A stretch of 11,347 nt of DNA from Bacteroidota bacterium (GTDB lineage: Bacteria; Bacteroidota; Bacteroidia; Chitinophagales; Chitinophagaceae). Within the stretch, counting starts at the first letter, position 1, and every line of letters starts with the position of its first letter. The notes under the pieces are model-generated. The model made no database searches, was not told the DNA's origin, and was given only the letters and a program-made list of their open reading frames with translations. The translations under genes were made by a program, and so were the position numbers. Of the stretch, positions 4,435 through 11,347 are shown piece after piece. The stretch spans positions 1 to 11,347 of the forward strand of contig JAEYVW010000292.1 in NCBI GenBank assembly GCA_023429365.1, given 5' to 3'.

Positions 4435-7101
4435 ATGGCGAAGATCAAAACAGACGAAACACCTATGATGCAGCAGCACCGGGCCATCAAACAAAAATAC
4501 CCGGATGCCATTCTGCTGTTTCGTGTCGGCGACTTTTATGAAACTTTCGGACAAGATGCGGTCATTGCCTCAAGGGTTTTGGGTATTACTCTAACCAAAC
4601 GAAATAACGGCGCGGCATCCTCAATGGAACTAGCTGGTTTCCCACATCATGCTCTCGACACATATCTCCACAAACTTGTAAAGGCTGGCTACCGTGTTGC
4701 CATCTGTGATCAACTGGAAGATCCCAAACAGGCCAAAGGTGTTGTAAAAAGAGGTGTGACGGAAATGGTGACGCCAGGTACAGCGCTCAATGACAAATTG
4801 CTCGAACATCATAGTAATAATTTTTTGGCAGGAGTTCACTTTGCAGAAAATGAAATGTTTGGTCTCGCTTTCCTGGATATTTCAACCGGAGAATTCCTGG
4901 TCGCGGAAGGTGACCGTGAATACGCGGACAAGCTGCTTCAAAGTTTCAAACCTGCGGAGGTAATCTTTCAAAGACATAAGCAAAAGAATTTCAAGGAATG
5001 GTTTGGCGGTAAGATATATACATACACCCTTGACGAATGGATATTCGATAATGTATATGCGGAAGACACCCTGTTAAAACATTTCCAGACTCATTCCCTG
5101 AAAGGATTTGGTGTAGACGATCTTGACAATGGCCTGATAGCCGCCGGTGCTATCATCCATTACCTGAGAGACACAGAGCATCCCAATCTCCAGCATATCA
5201 CGTCACTGCAACGCATCGACCGTGATGATTTTCTTTGGATGGATCGTTTTACCATCCGCAACCTCGAACTGATACCAGCCACTGCCAACTGGACCAGCGA
5301 GGAAGGCCAGCATACTTTATTAAATGTATTGGATAATACGGTGTCGCCCATGGGAGCACGCCTGCTGAAGCGTTGGATCATTTTTCCGTTGAAAGACATC
5401 AACAAGATCAACGAACGCCTGGACCTGGTCGAGTTTTTGATAAAAGAAACGGATCTCCGTAACAAAATTTCGCATGCCGTCCGGCAATGTGGAGACATCG
5501 AACGGCTCGTTTCTAAAATACCTACTAAACGGATCAATCCACGAGAAATATTACAACTAGCAAAGGGATTGCAGCAGGTAGCCATCATTAAAGAACTTTG
5601 TGCAGGTTCCGAGAATGAATACCTGAAGCGACTGGGTGATGCCCTCAACCCCTGTCCTTATATCGGCGAAAAGATATTCCTGGAAATTGTCAACAACCCA
5701 CCGGCCATTGCCGCTAAAGGTGGGATGATCAATGCCGGTGTGAATAGCGAACTGGATGAACTTAGAAAAATCTCACACTCAGGTAAGGAATACCTGGTGC
5801 AACTGCAACAAAAAGAGATCGAGAAAACAGGGATCAATTCTTTAAAGATTGGCTTCAACAATGTTTTTGGTTATTACCTCGAAGTGACCAACCTGCACAA
5901 GAACAAAGTTCCGCCTGAGTGGATGCGCAAACAGACACTGGCCAACGCAGAACGATTTATTACAACCGAGTTAAAAGATTATGAGGAAAAGATAACGGGT
6001 GCAGAGGAAAAAATTCTCCGGTTGGAATTGCAGTTGTATGATTTACTTCTCAACGAATTGTTTGATTACCTCGCAGCAGTCCAAAACAACGGTAATATTG
6101 TCGCCATACTGGATTGTCTTTGCTGTTTTGCCCAAAACGCGTTGCAATTCCAATACAAGAAACCGGTATTACATACCGGTGTGGAATGGCAGGTAAGAGA
6201 AGGCCGCCACCCTGTAATAGAACGATACCTGCCAACCGGGGAAAGCTACATCCACAACGATCTTGAGTTAAACAAAACCGATCAGCAGATCATCATCCTG
6301 ACCGGACCGAATATGAGTGGTAAAAGTGCTTTGCTACGCCAGACAGCGCTTATCACTTTGATGGCGCATATGGGAAGTTTTGTGCCCGCCACCGAAGCCA
6401 GGATCCCACTTACTGATAAAATATTTACCCGCGTTGGCGCCTCGGATAATCTTAGTGGAGGCGAATCCACCTTCATGGTTGAGATGAATGAGACCGCTTC
6501 GATCATCAATAATGTCACGCCACGAAGCCTGATCCTGCTGGATGAGATCGGGCGTGGTACATCCACTTACGATGGAATATCGATTGCGTGGAGCATCGCG
6601 GAATATCTACACAATACCCCGCAACAGCCGCTTACGCTGTTCGCAACACATTATCATGAACTCAACGAACTGGAGGAAAAACTCGGACGAATAAAGAACT
6701 ACCATATCACCAACAAGGAAATTGGGAACAAGATCATATTTCTTCGCAAACTGGCTCCTGGTGGAAGCACACACAGCTTTGGTATTCACGTGGCAAAAAT
6801 GGCGGGTATGCCTCCGGGACTGATCGACCGGGCAAATGAGATCCTGTCGCAACTGGAGTCTAAACATGTCGGGAACGGTGACGGGGACTCTGATGCCGAT
6901 AAACAGGCCGCTACAAGGGTTGGAGACATTAGAGATAAGGTCAAAAACCTGGGTTTACCTCAAATGCAACTTTCCATTTTTGATGCACATAGCGAAACTT
7001 TTGAAGAGATCAGGAAATTGCTGGATAGCACGGATATAAACCGCCTGACCCCGGTGGAAGCATTGCTGAAGCTACAGGAGATTAAGAGCATGCTTAAGTG
7101 A
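4435..7101 (+). CDS. mutS: DNA mismatch repair protein MutS
   Basis: From the ATG at 4435 the protein has 888 residues, normal for MutS1. MutS finds base mismatches and small loops in new DNA and uses ATP to recruit MutL. The mismatch-reading F-x-E motif is F34-Y-E36 within RVGDFYETF. The ATPase domain has Walker A GPNMSGKS (624-631), the GASDNLSGGESTFMVEM signature region, Walker B LILLDEIGRGTST (D703, E704) and FATHYHE (736-742). The C-terminal linker holds QLSIF (845-849), which resembles a sliding-clamp binding motif, before a conserved tail TPVEALLKLQEIKSML. The frame remains open upstream to a TTG at 4369, but those 22 residues do not resemble MutS and contain the candidate promoter, so MAKIKTDETPMMQQH is the chosen start. 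The domain set is complete, with no sign of damage. Confidence 0.97.
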   Translation: MAKIKTDETPMMQQHRAIKQKYPDAILLFRVGDFYETFGQDAVIASRVLGITLTKRNNGAASSMELAGFPHHALDTYLHKLVKAGYRVAICDQLEDPKQAKGVVKRGVTEMVTPGTALNDKLLEHHSNNFLAGVHFAENEMFGLAFLDISTGEFLVAEGDREYADKLLQSFKPAEVIFQRHKQKNFKEWFGGKIYTYTLDEWIFDNVYAEDTLLKHFQTHSLKGFGVDDLDNGLIAAGAIIHYLRDTEHPNLQHITSLQRIDRDDFLWMDRFTIRNLELIPATANWTSEEGQHTLLNVLDNTVSPMGARLLKRWIIFPLKDINKINERLDLVEFLIKETDLRNKISHAVRQCGDIERLVSKIPTKRINPREILQLAKGLQQVAIIKELCAGSENEYLKRLGDALNPCPYIGEKIFLEIVNNPPAIAAKGGMINAGVNSELDELRKISHSGKEYLVQLQQKEIEKTGINSLKIGFNNVFGYYLEVTNLHKNKVPPEWMRKQTLANAERFITTELKDYEEKITGAEEKILRLELQLYDLLLNELFDYLAAVQNNGNIVAILDCLCCFAQNALQFQYKKPVLHTGVEWQVREGRHPVIERYLPTGESYIHNDLELNKTDQQIIILTGPNMSGKSALLRQTALITLMAHMGSFVPATEARIPLTDKIFTRVGASDNLSGGESTFMVEMNETASIINNVTPRSLILLDEIGRGTSTYDGISIAWSIAEYLHNTPQQPLTLFATHYHELNELEEKLGRIKNYHITNKEIGNKIIFLRKLAPGGSTHSFGIHVAKMAGMPPGLIDRANEILSQLESKHVGNGDGDSDADKQAATRVGDIRDKVKNLGLPQMQLSIFDAHSETFEEIRKLLDSTDINRLTPVEALLKLQEIKSMLK

Positions 7102-7115
7102 GGAGTCGGTAATTG

Positions 7116-7129
7116 GGGATTAGGGATTA
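7116..7129. repeat. Short tandem repeat GGGATTA x2 after mutS
   Basis: Two exact copies of GGGATTA lie side by side, within a longer low-complexity run (7108-7145) that also repeats AATTTGG. It begins seven bases after the mutS stop and is intergenic. It may be a decayed simple repeat; no function is evident. Confidence 0.6.
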
Positions 7130-7176
7130 GTAATTTGGAATTTGGTCGAAAACAAGTCTCAATAAAATTTCAGGAT

Positions 7177-7202
7177 AAAAGCGGCCTGGTGTCGGCTTTT
7201 TT
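7177..7202. terminator. Probable bidirectional terminator between mutS and the SET gene
   Basis: AAAAGC (7177-7182) pairs with GCTTTT (7195-7200), with an imperfect interior (one mismatch then G-C) and a loop. The plus strand ends in six T and the minus strand ends in GCTTTTA, so either strand gives a hairpin with a U-rich tail. It lies between the convergent mutS and SET genes, where a shared terminator is expected. The stem is modest, so confidence is moderate. Confidence 0.5.
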
Positions 7203-7207
7203 CAAAG

Positions 7208-7591
7208 TCATCGTGCGTCAAACCAAATGGGTTTGCTATCATTCCAGTTGCCATTGTAGTTGATGAACAATTCCTCTCCTGCCTTAATATGTCTTACTGT
7301 TTTGATGCGGATCAATTCATTTTCGTAATCCATTTCATATTCGCAATTGGACTTGTAAGAATGGTTGTAAATGGGAACATATCCCAGTGCCATACAACAT
7401 TGTTTTTTCTTTTCCCCCCATTCAAAAATATAATCATGTAGCAGGGTCTTATCGAGAAGTAACCTGTCCTCGGCAGTCATCACAATCACGGGGGAAATCT
7501 CAATGACCGTATCGGCTGCAATTGGCTCGGAGGTGAACATACCCCTGCCCATACCAGCAGTGGGGGCGATAAAAATAAAGGGTAAAATCAT
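7208..7591 (-). CDS. Small SET domain-containing protein (putative protein-lysine methyltransferase)
   Basis: This 127-residue protein is essentially a single SET domain. It shows the opening GMGRGMFTSEPI (13-24), the NHSYKSNCEY block (76-85, equivalent to NHSxxxNC, which forms the SAM site and pseudoknot) and GEELFINYNG (105-114, equivalent to EELxxDY with the catalytic Tyr, Y112). SET proteins transfer methyl groups from SAM to lysines. Bacterial single-domain members exist in several phyla, and their targets are largely unknown. No pre-SET or post-SET zinc cluster is present. An in-frame stop (TAA) two codons upstream fixes the ATG. The gene is convergent with mutS and divergent from mgtE across 91 bases; no functional link with either is evident. 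Confidence 0.85.
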   Translation of the reverse strand: MILPFIFIAPTAGMGRGMFTSEPIAADTVIEISPVIVMTAEDRLLLDKTLLHDYIFEWGEKKKQCCMALGYVPIYNHSYKSNCEYEMDYENELIRIKTVRHIKAGEELFINYNGNWNDSKPIWFDAR

Positions 7592-7635
7592 GGTTTATGT
7601 AATCAGGCACGAAAATCGTTCATTTCACCACAATA

Positions 7636-7643
7636 CAAATGTA
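7636..7643 (-). promoter_or_regulatory. Candidate -7 box for the SET gene
   Basis: The minus strand reads TACATTTG, a perfect TAnnTTTG match, 44 bases before the SET gene ATG. No -33 TTTG is seen at 19-21 bases. It lies in the divergent gap shared with mgtE. Confidence 0.35.
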
Positions 7644-7670
7644 GGTGCCGCAGTTCTGAATTTGTACTCG

Positions 7671-7678
7671 TATTTTTG
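7671..7678 (+). promoter_or_regulatory. -7 box four bases before the mgtE start
   Basis: TATTTTTG matches TAnnTTTG exactly and is followed by GCCT and the ATG at 7683. As for trmH and mqnP, the spacing is four bases, which would make the message leaderless or nearly so. No -33 TTTG is seen at the usual spacing. Confidence 0.4.
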
Positions 7679-7682
7679 GCCT

Positions 7683-9074
7683 ATGTCATTGGAGCTGGAA
7701 CAACCCACATTGAATGAACAATTCCAGTCTGTAATCCAGACGGAAGATAAACTGCAGATCCGGGATTTTCTGAACCATCAGAACATCAGTGATGTGGTGG
7801 AACTCGTATATGAATTCCCAGATTATGAAAGCCAGATCATCGCCAATATGTCGGTGCACCGGGCGGCCAGTGTATTCAAGATCCTTGAATTCCCCACACA
7901 GAAGCGGATTATCCAGACCCTACCACCCAATACGATCGCTTCACTGCTGAACGAACTTCCTGCCGATGACCGTACCGACTTCCTGGAAGAGCTTCCTGGC
8001 ACGGCTGTACGCGAACTCATCAAACTACTCGATCCCGAGGAAAGAAAGATCACCCTTTCACTTTTAGGCTATCCCGAGGACAGTATCGGTCGTCTGATGA
8101 CACCAGACTATGTTTATGTGTACCCACACAACACCATCGAAGAAGTGTTTGCAACGATCCGCAAGTATGGCAAGACCAGTGAAACGATCAATGTGATCTA
8201 CGTGATCAATGAGAAGGGTGAATTGCTCGATGACCTTCGCATCAATGAGTTTATCCTAAACCCGCCGGATAAAAAAGTATCTGAACTGATGGATGAACGT
8301 GTCGTGGCCCTCAATGCTTTTGACCACCAGGAAAGTGCCAGTGAGATTTTTAAAATGAACAACCGCGTAGCCTTGCCGGTTGTCAGCAATACTAATAAAC
8401 TCCTGGGTATCGTAACTATTGATGATATACTCTGGGTAGCCGGCGAGGAATTTAGTGAAGACATGCAAAAAATGGGGGGTACTTCTGCCCTGGAAGAACC
8501 TTATATTGAAATGCCAATCGTGAGCCTTTATAAAAAAAGGATCATCTGGCTGGTCATCCTGTTTTTTGGAGAGCTGCTAACCATTTTCGCGATGCAGCAG
8601 TTCCAGGATGAGATCGCAAAAGTGGTAATCCTTGCCACTTTTATTCCCCTGATCATTTCAAGTGGTGGGAACAGCGGCTCTCAGGCATCCACCCTGATTA
8701 TACAGGCCATGGCCCTGGGGGAGGTCACACTCGTGGATTGGTGGCGGATCATGCGGCGGGAAATTTTTTCCGGATTCATGCTTGGTCTTACGATTTGCAC
8801 TTTGGGCATCCTCGTCATAACCGGCTGGAACCTGGTATCGCCTGAAACCTTTGGCGTCCATTACCTGCGCATCGCATTTACGGTTGGCCTGTCACTGATG
8901 GGAATTGTATTATGGGGATCACTAATGGGTTCTATGCTGCCCCTGTTCCTGAAAAGGCTGGGTGCCGACCCCGCCGCTTCCTCAACCCCTTTTGTGGCAA
9001 CCCTTGTAGATGTAACAGGATTGCTGATCTATTTCACGGTCGCCTATCTCCTGCTGAGCGGTTCGCTGCTGTAA
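7683..9074 (+). CDS. mgtE: Magnesium transporter MgtE
   Basis: From the ATG at 7683 the protein has 463 residues, the usual MgtE length, and contains every domain of this Mg2+-gated channel of the inner membrane. A helical N domain (about 20-130) contains ELPADDRTDFLEELP. Two CBS domains follow (about 135-255), with the second ending LLGIVTIDDILWV. The C-terminal membrane domain (about 285-463) has some five hydrophobic segments, including FIPLIISSGGNSGSQASTLI (320-339) and GADPAASSTPFVATLVDVTG (427-446); the Asp in LVDVTG (D443) is probably the pore residue. The N and CBS domains are known to sense cytoplasmic Mg2+ and close the channel. The open frame extends upstream to 7503, antisense to the SET gene, but that extension is not MgtE-like. 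No RNA Mg2+ sensor could fit in the short upstream gap. Confidence 0.95.
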   Translation: MSLELEQPTLNEQFQSVIQTEDKLQIRDFLNHQNISDVVELVYEFPDYESQIIANMSVHRAASVFKILEFPTQKRIIQTLPPNTIASLLNELPADDRTDFLEELPGTAVRELIKLLDPEERKITLSLLGYPEDSIGRLMTPDYVYVYPHNTIEEVFATIRKYGKTSETINVIYVINEKGELLDDLRINEFILNPPDKKVSELMDERVVALNAFDHQESASEIFKMNNRVALPVVSNTNKLLGIVTIDDILWVAGEEFSEDMQKMGGTSALEEPYIEMPIVSLYKKRIIWLVILFFGELLTIFAMQQFQDEIAKVVILATFIPLIISSGGNSGSQASTLIIQAMALGEVTLVDWWRIMRREIFSGFMLGLTICTLGILVITGWNLVSPETFGVHYLRIAFTVGLSLMGIVLWGSLMGSMLPLFLKRLGADPAASSTPFVATLVDVTGLLIYFTVAYLLLSGSLL

Positions 9075-9134
9075 GTTATAAGGCACAGAAAATATCGTCT
9101 TCCTAAAGCTCCGGTTTTTGCAGCTGAACAACCG

Positions 9135-9165
9135 TTTGCACAACATAAATATATATCTATCTTTA
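9135..9165 (+). promoter_or_regulatory. Bacteroidota-type promoter for glmS
   Basis: TTTG at 9135-9138, then 19 bases, then TATCTTTA at 9158-9165. This fits the Bacteroidota sigma factor consensus TTTG-N19-21-TAnnTTTG at all but the last base. Transcription would start near 9170-9172, some 17-19 bases before the glmS ATG. It is the best complete promoter in the window and suggests glmS is transcribed independently of mgtE. The remaining gap (9075-9134) holds no clear terminator. Confidence 0.6.
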
Positions 9166-9188
9166 CCGCCTAAAATCTGAATCTCTCT

Positions 9189-11027
9189 ATGTGTGGAATA
9201 GTTGGTTATACCGGCCCCAGGGAAGCTTACCCCATCATTATAAAAGGCCTTAAACGGCTGGAGTATAGAGGCTACGACAGTACCGGCGTAGCGCTCCAAA
9301 ACGGGAATGGGCTGAATGTCTATAAGAAAAAAGGTAAGGTTGCCGAGCTTGAAGAATCGATCGTTGGCAAAAAACTACATGCCCATGCCGGCATTGGTCA
9401 TACCCGCTGGGCTACCCATGGTGAACCCAGTGATTGCAATGCACACCCGCATGTATCAGCCAGTGGTAAGCTTGCCATGATCCACAACGGTATCATAGAA
9501 AACTATGCCGCGCTCAAAAATGAGCTTATCAATAAAGGGTATCAATTCAAGAGCGACACCGACACCGAAGTCCTGCTAAACTTTATTGAAGAGATCAAAA
9601 CAAAAAATGACTGTTCACTTGAGGAAGCCGTCCGCATTGCCCTCAAAAGAGTTGTCGGCGCTTACGTGATTTTATTAATGGATGAAGCTGATCCCGAAAC
9701 CATCATTGCCGCGCGAAAAGGCAGTCCACTGGTCATAGGCATTGGTAAAGGTGAACATTTTCTGGGTTCCGACGCCTCCCCCATGCTGGAGTATACAAAA
9801 GAAGTGGTTTATGTAAATGATTACGAACTGGCGATCATCAGGCCCGATGAACTGATCTTAAAAAATCTCGGCAATGAAAAGATCACACCCTATGTTCAGA
9901 AACTGGACCTGGAACTGGCAGCAATCGAGAAAGGTGGTTTTGATCACTTCATGCTTAAAGAAATTTTTGAACAACCGCGCACTATCCACGATTGCCTGCG
10001 GGGCCGACTGGATGCAGCAGCGGGTACAATAACAATGAGCGGTATACAGCAATACGCCGAACAGATCATGAAGGCCAGGCGTATCGTCATCATCGCCTGT
10101 GGCACGAGCTGGCATGCAGGACTGGTTGCAGAATATGTGTTCGAAGAACTTTGCCGCATCAATGTGGAAGTGGAATATGCCTCCGAGTTTCGCTATCGCA
10201 ATCCTGTGATCGAAGAAGGCGATGTGATCATCGCAGTGTCTCAAAGTGGCGAAACGGCTGATACGCTGGTAGCGATTGAGACAGCGAAATCAAAAGGCGC
10301 GATTATCCTGGGTGTCGTGAATGTGGTGGGCTCTTCCATCGCACGTGTTTCGCACGGTGGTGCATACACTCACGCCGGACCTGAGATCGGAGTAGCAAGT
10401 ACTAAGGCTTTCACCGCCCAACTTGCCGTATTGACCATGATCGCATTGAAAGTAGCTCACCTGAAAGGAAGCATCTCACAGGAACGATACCTACATCTAT
10501 TAAATGAATTGGATGAAATCCCGGAAAAAGTTGCCTGGATATTAAAAAGCAGCGAACAGATAAAAAACCTTGCTGAAAAATATAAAGATGCCCGCGATTT
10601 TCTTTACCTCGGAAGGGGCTATAACTTCCCGGTGGCACTGGAAGGTGCCCTCAAATTGAAAGAGATCTCCTACATTCACGCCGAAGGCTATCCTGCCGCT
10701 GAAATGAAACACGGACCGATCGCCCTGGTTGATGAAACACTTCCGGTCGTATTTGTGGCTACCAGAGATTCATACCACGAAAAGATCGTTAGCAATATGC
10801 AGGAGATCAAAGCAAGAAAGGGCAAAGTGATTTCGGTAATCACAGAAGGTGACGACCATTCGAAAGAACTGTCCAACGATGTGATGGTGGTACCTGAAGC
10901 AGATGAGATCCTGGCTCCCATGCTCAGTGTCGTTCCGCTACAACTTCTGGCTTACTATATTGGTGTGGCTAAAGGCTGTGATGTCGACAAACCCCGCAAC
11001 CTTGCCAAGTCTGTGACAGTGGAATAG
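9189..11027 (+). CDS. glmS: Glutamine--fructose-6-phosphate aminotransferase (isomerizing)
   Basis: This 612-residue protein makes glucosamine 6-phosphate from fructose 6-phosphate and glutamine, the first committed step to UDP-GlcNAc for peptidoglycan and surface glycans. It begins MCGIVGYTG, where C2 becomes the N-terminal nucleophile of the glutaminase domain; GHTRWATHGEPSDCNAHPH is also typical of that domain. Two SIS sugar-phosphate isomerase domains follow, with CGTSWHAG (304-311), SQSGETADT (351-359) and EGALKLKEISYIHAEGYPAAE-type residues leading to KHGPIAL (507-513, with H508). The C-terminal tail LAKSVTVE carries the lysine (K607) that binds the sugar substrate. The length matches E. 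coli GlmS and it appears intact. The upstream gap is too short for a glmS ribozyme and shows none. Confidence 0.97.
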   Translation: MCGIVGYTGPREAYPIIIKGLKRLEYRGYDSTGVALQNGNGLNVYKKKGKVAELEESIVGKKLHAHAGIGHTRWATHGEPSDCNAHPHVSASGKLAMIHNGIIENYAALKNELINKGYQFKSDTDTEVLLNFIEEIKTKNDCSLEEAVRIALKRVVGAYVILLMDEADPETIIAARKGSPLVIGIGKGEHFLGSDASPMLEYTKEVVYVNDYELAIIRPDELILKNLGNEKITPYVQKLDLELAAIEKGGFDHFMLKEIFEQPRTIHDCLRGRLDAAAGTITMSGIQQYAEQIMKARRIVIIACGTSWHAGLVAEYVFEELCRINVEVEYASEFRYRNPVIEEGDVIIAVSQSGETADTLVAIETAKSKGAIILGVVNVVGSSIARVSHGGAYTHAGPEIGVASTKAFTAQLAVLTMIALKVAHLKGSISQERYLHLLNELDEIPEKVAWILKSSEQIKNLAEKYKDARDFLYLGRGYNFPVALEGALKLKEISYIHAEGYPAAEMKHGPIALVDETLPVVFVATRDSYHEKIVSNMQEIKARKGKVISVITEGDDHSKELSNDVMVVPEADEILAPMLSVVPLQLLAYYIGVAKGCDVDKPRNLAKSVTVE

Positions 11028-11105
11028 TCCATCGCTTTCGTCCGTACCCAATTGATCTTAAACCTAACCTTTAGCAAAAAACATTGCCCAAGTGGCAGTC
11101 CGTGT

Positions 11106-11347
11106 ATGAATCAAATCACAAAAACACCAATTTCCGGTTTAGGATACGATTTCATTGATCAAACCTATATACCCAAGGGGAAAGATGAGTATTACTTAAG
11201 GAATATTCAGAATCCAAACGCCAATCAATACCGTCAACTTACAACCAAAGAAATAAAACAACTGGTTGCAAATGGTAACAGTTCGGACAACTGGAAGAAT
11301 GTACTGGTCACAAATGGTTTTGACTGCTCCCTCGTGCAGCTATGCAA
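11106..11347 (+). CDS. DUF4954-like protein, N-terminal part (runs off right edge)
   Basis: An open frame starts at ATG 11106 and continues 80 codons to the window edge without a stop. It opens MNQITKTPISGLGYDFID and later has YRQLTTKEIKQLVANGNSSD followed by W-K-N-V-L-V-T-N-G-F-D. The pattern of RxLTxxEIxxLxxNGNxxxxWxxVxVxxxF resembles the start of DUF4954 proteins, a Bacteroidota family of unknown function whose body is thought to contain left-handed beta-helix repeats as in acyl- and nucleotidyltransferases. That body is outside the window, so the call is tentative. It lies 78 bases after glmS on the same strand; a role in amino-sugar metabolism is only a guess from position. No clear promoter or terminator was found between the two. 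Confidence 0.65.
   Translation, partial: MNQITKTPISGLGYDFIDQTYIPKGKDEYYLRNIQNPNANQYRQLTTKEIKQLVANGNSSDNWKNVLVTNGFDCSLVQLC

Noticed and set aside
7503..7682. Upstream extension of mgtE by 60 codons
   Set aside because: The extension is antisense to the SET gene and not MgtE-like; starting at 7683 gives the usual family length.
9075..9188. glmS ribozyme or riboswitch upstream of glmS
   Set aside because: The 114-base gap is mostly accounted for by the promoter and shows no ribozyme core; the ribozyme is typical of Firmicutes.

Overview
The window is most likely a stretch of chromosome from a member of the Bacteroidota, probably close to Chitinophagaceae. Four things point that way: start codons lack convincing Shine-Dalgarno sequences; several genes are preceded by the Bacteroidota -7 promoter box TAnnTTTG (one has the complete TTTG-N19-TAnnTTTG-like arrangement); the protein set is typical of the phylum (ORF6N-domain protein, UbiA-like MqnP-type prenyltransferase, NylB-like serine hydrolase, DUF4954-like protein after glmS); and ruvX lies directly upstream of def. 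The lineage is inferred from style and content; no marker gene such as 16S rRNA is present.

Left part, all on the minus strand (4251 down to 1): a membrane-anchored serine hydrolase of the beta-lactamase/NylB type, a TrmH/SpoU-type RNA methyltransferase, an ORF6N-domain gene that appears frameshifted near its 5' end, a UbiA-like prenyltransferase (probably the menaquinone enzyme MqnP), the RuvX/YqgF nuclease-fold protein, and the 5' end of peptide deformylase (def), which starts with TTG and runs off the left edge. Gaps of about 45 to 270 bases separate these genes, so they look like co-directional single genes or short units rather than one tight operon.

Right part: mutS on the plus strand, diverging from the hydrolase gene; a small SET-domain gene on the minus strand, convergent with mutS across a probable bidirectional terminator; then mgtE, glmS and the start of a DUF4954-like gene, all on the plus strand. 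These are mainly housekeeping functions: mismatch repair, magnesium uptake and amino-sugar synthesis for cell-wall precursors.

The most unusual structure is at 2113-2468. A perfect 17-base palindrome, GGTCGCAAATTGCGACC (either A or T at the centre), occurs three times in about 350 bases. Two copies lie in the gap upstream of the ORF6N gene, one of them extended to a 25-base perfect palindrome. The third is inside the gene, where it encodes the stretch V-A-N-C-D. A putative DNA-binding protein whose gene carries the same palindrome inside and upstream suggests autoregulation, a selfish or mobile unit, or an RNA hairpin system. A second pattern is that trmH, mqnP and mgtE each have a TAnnTTTG box exactly four bases before an ATG, which suggests leaderless or nearly leaderless transcripts.

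No tRNA, rRNA, CRISPR array, insertion sequence or prophage module was seen.
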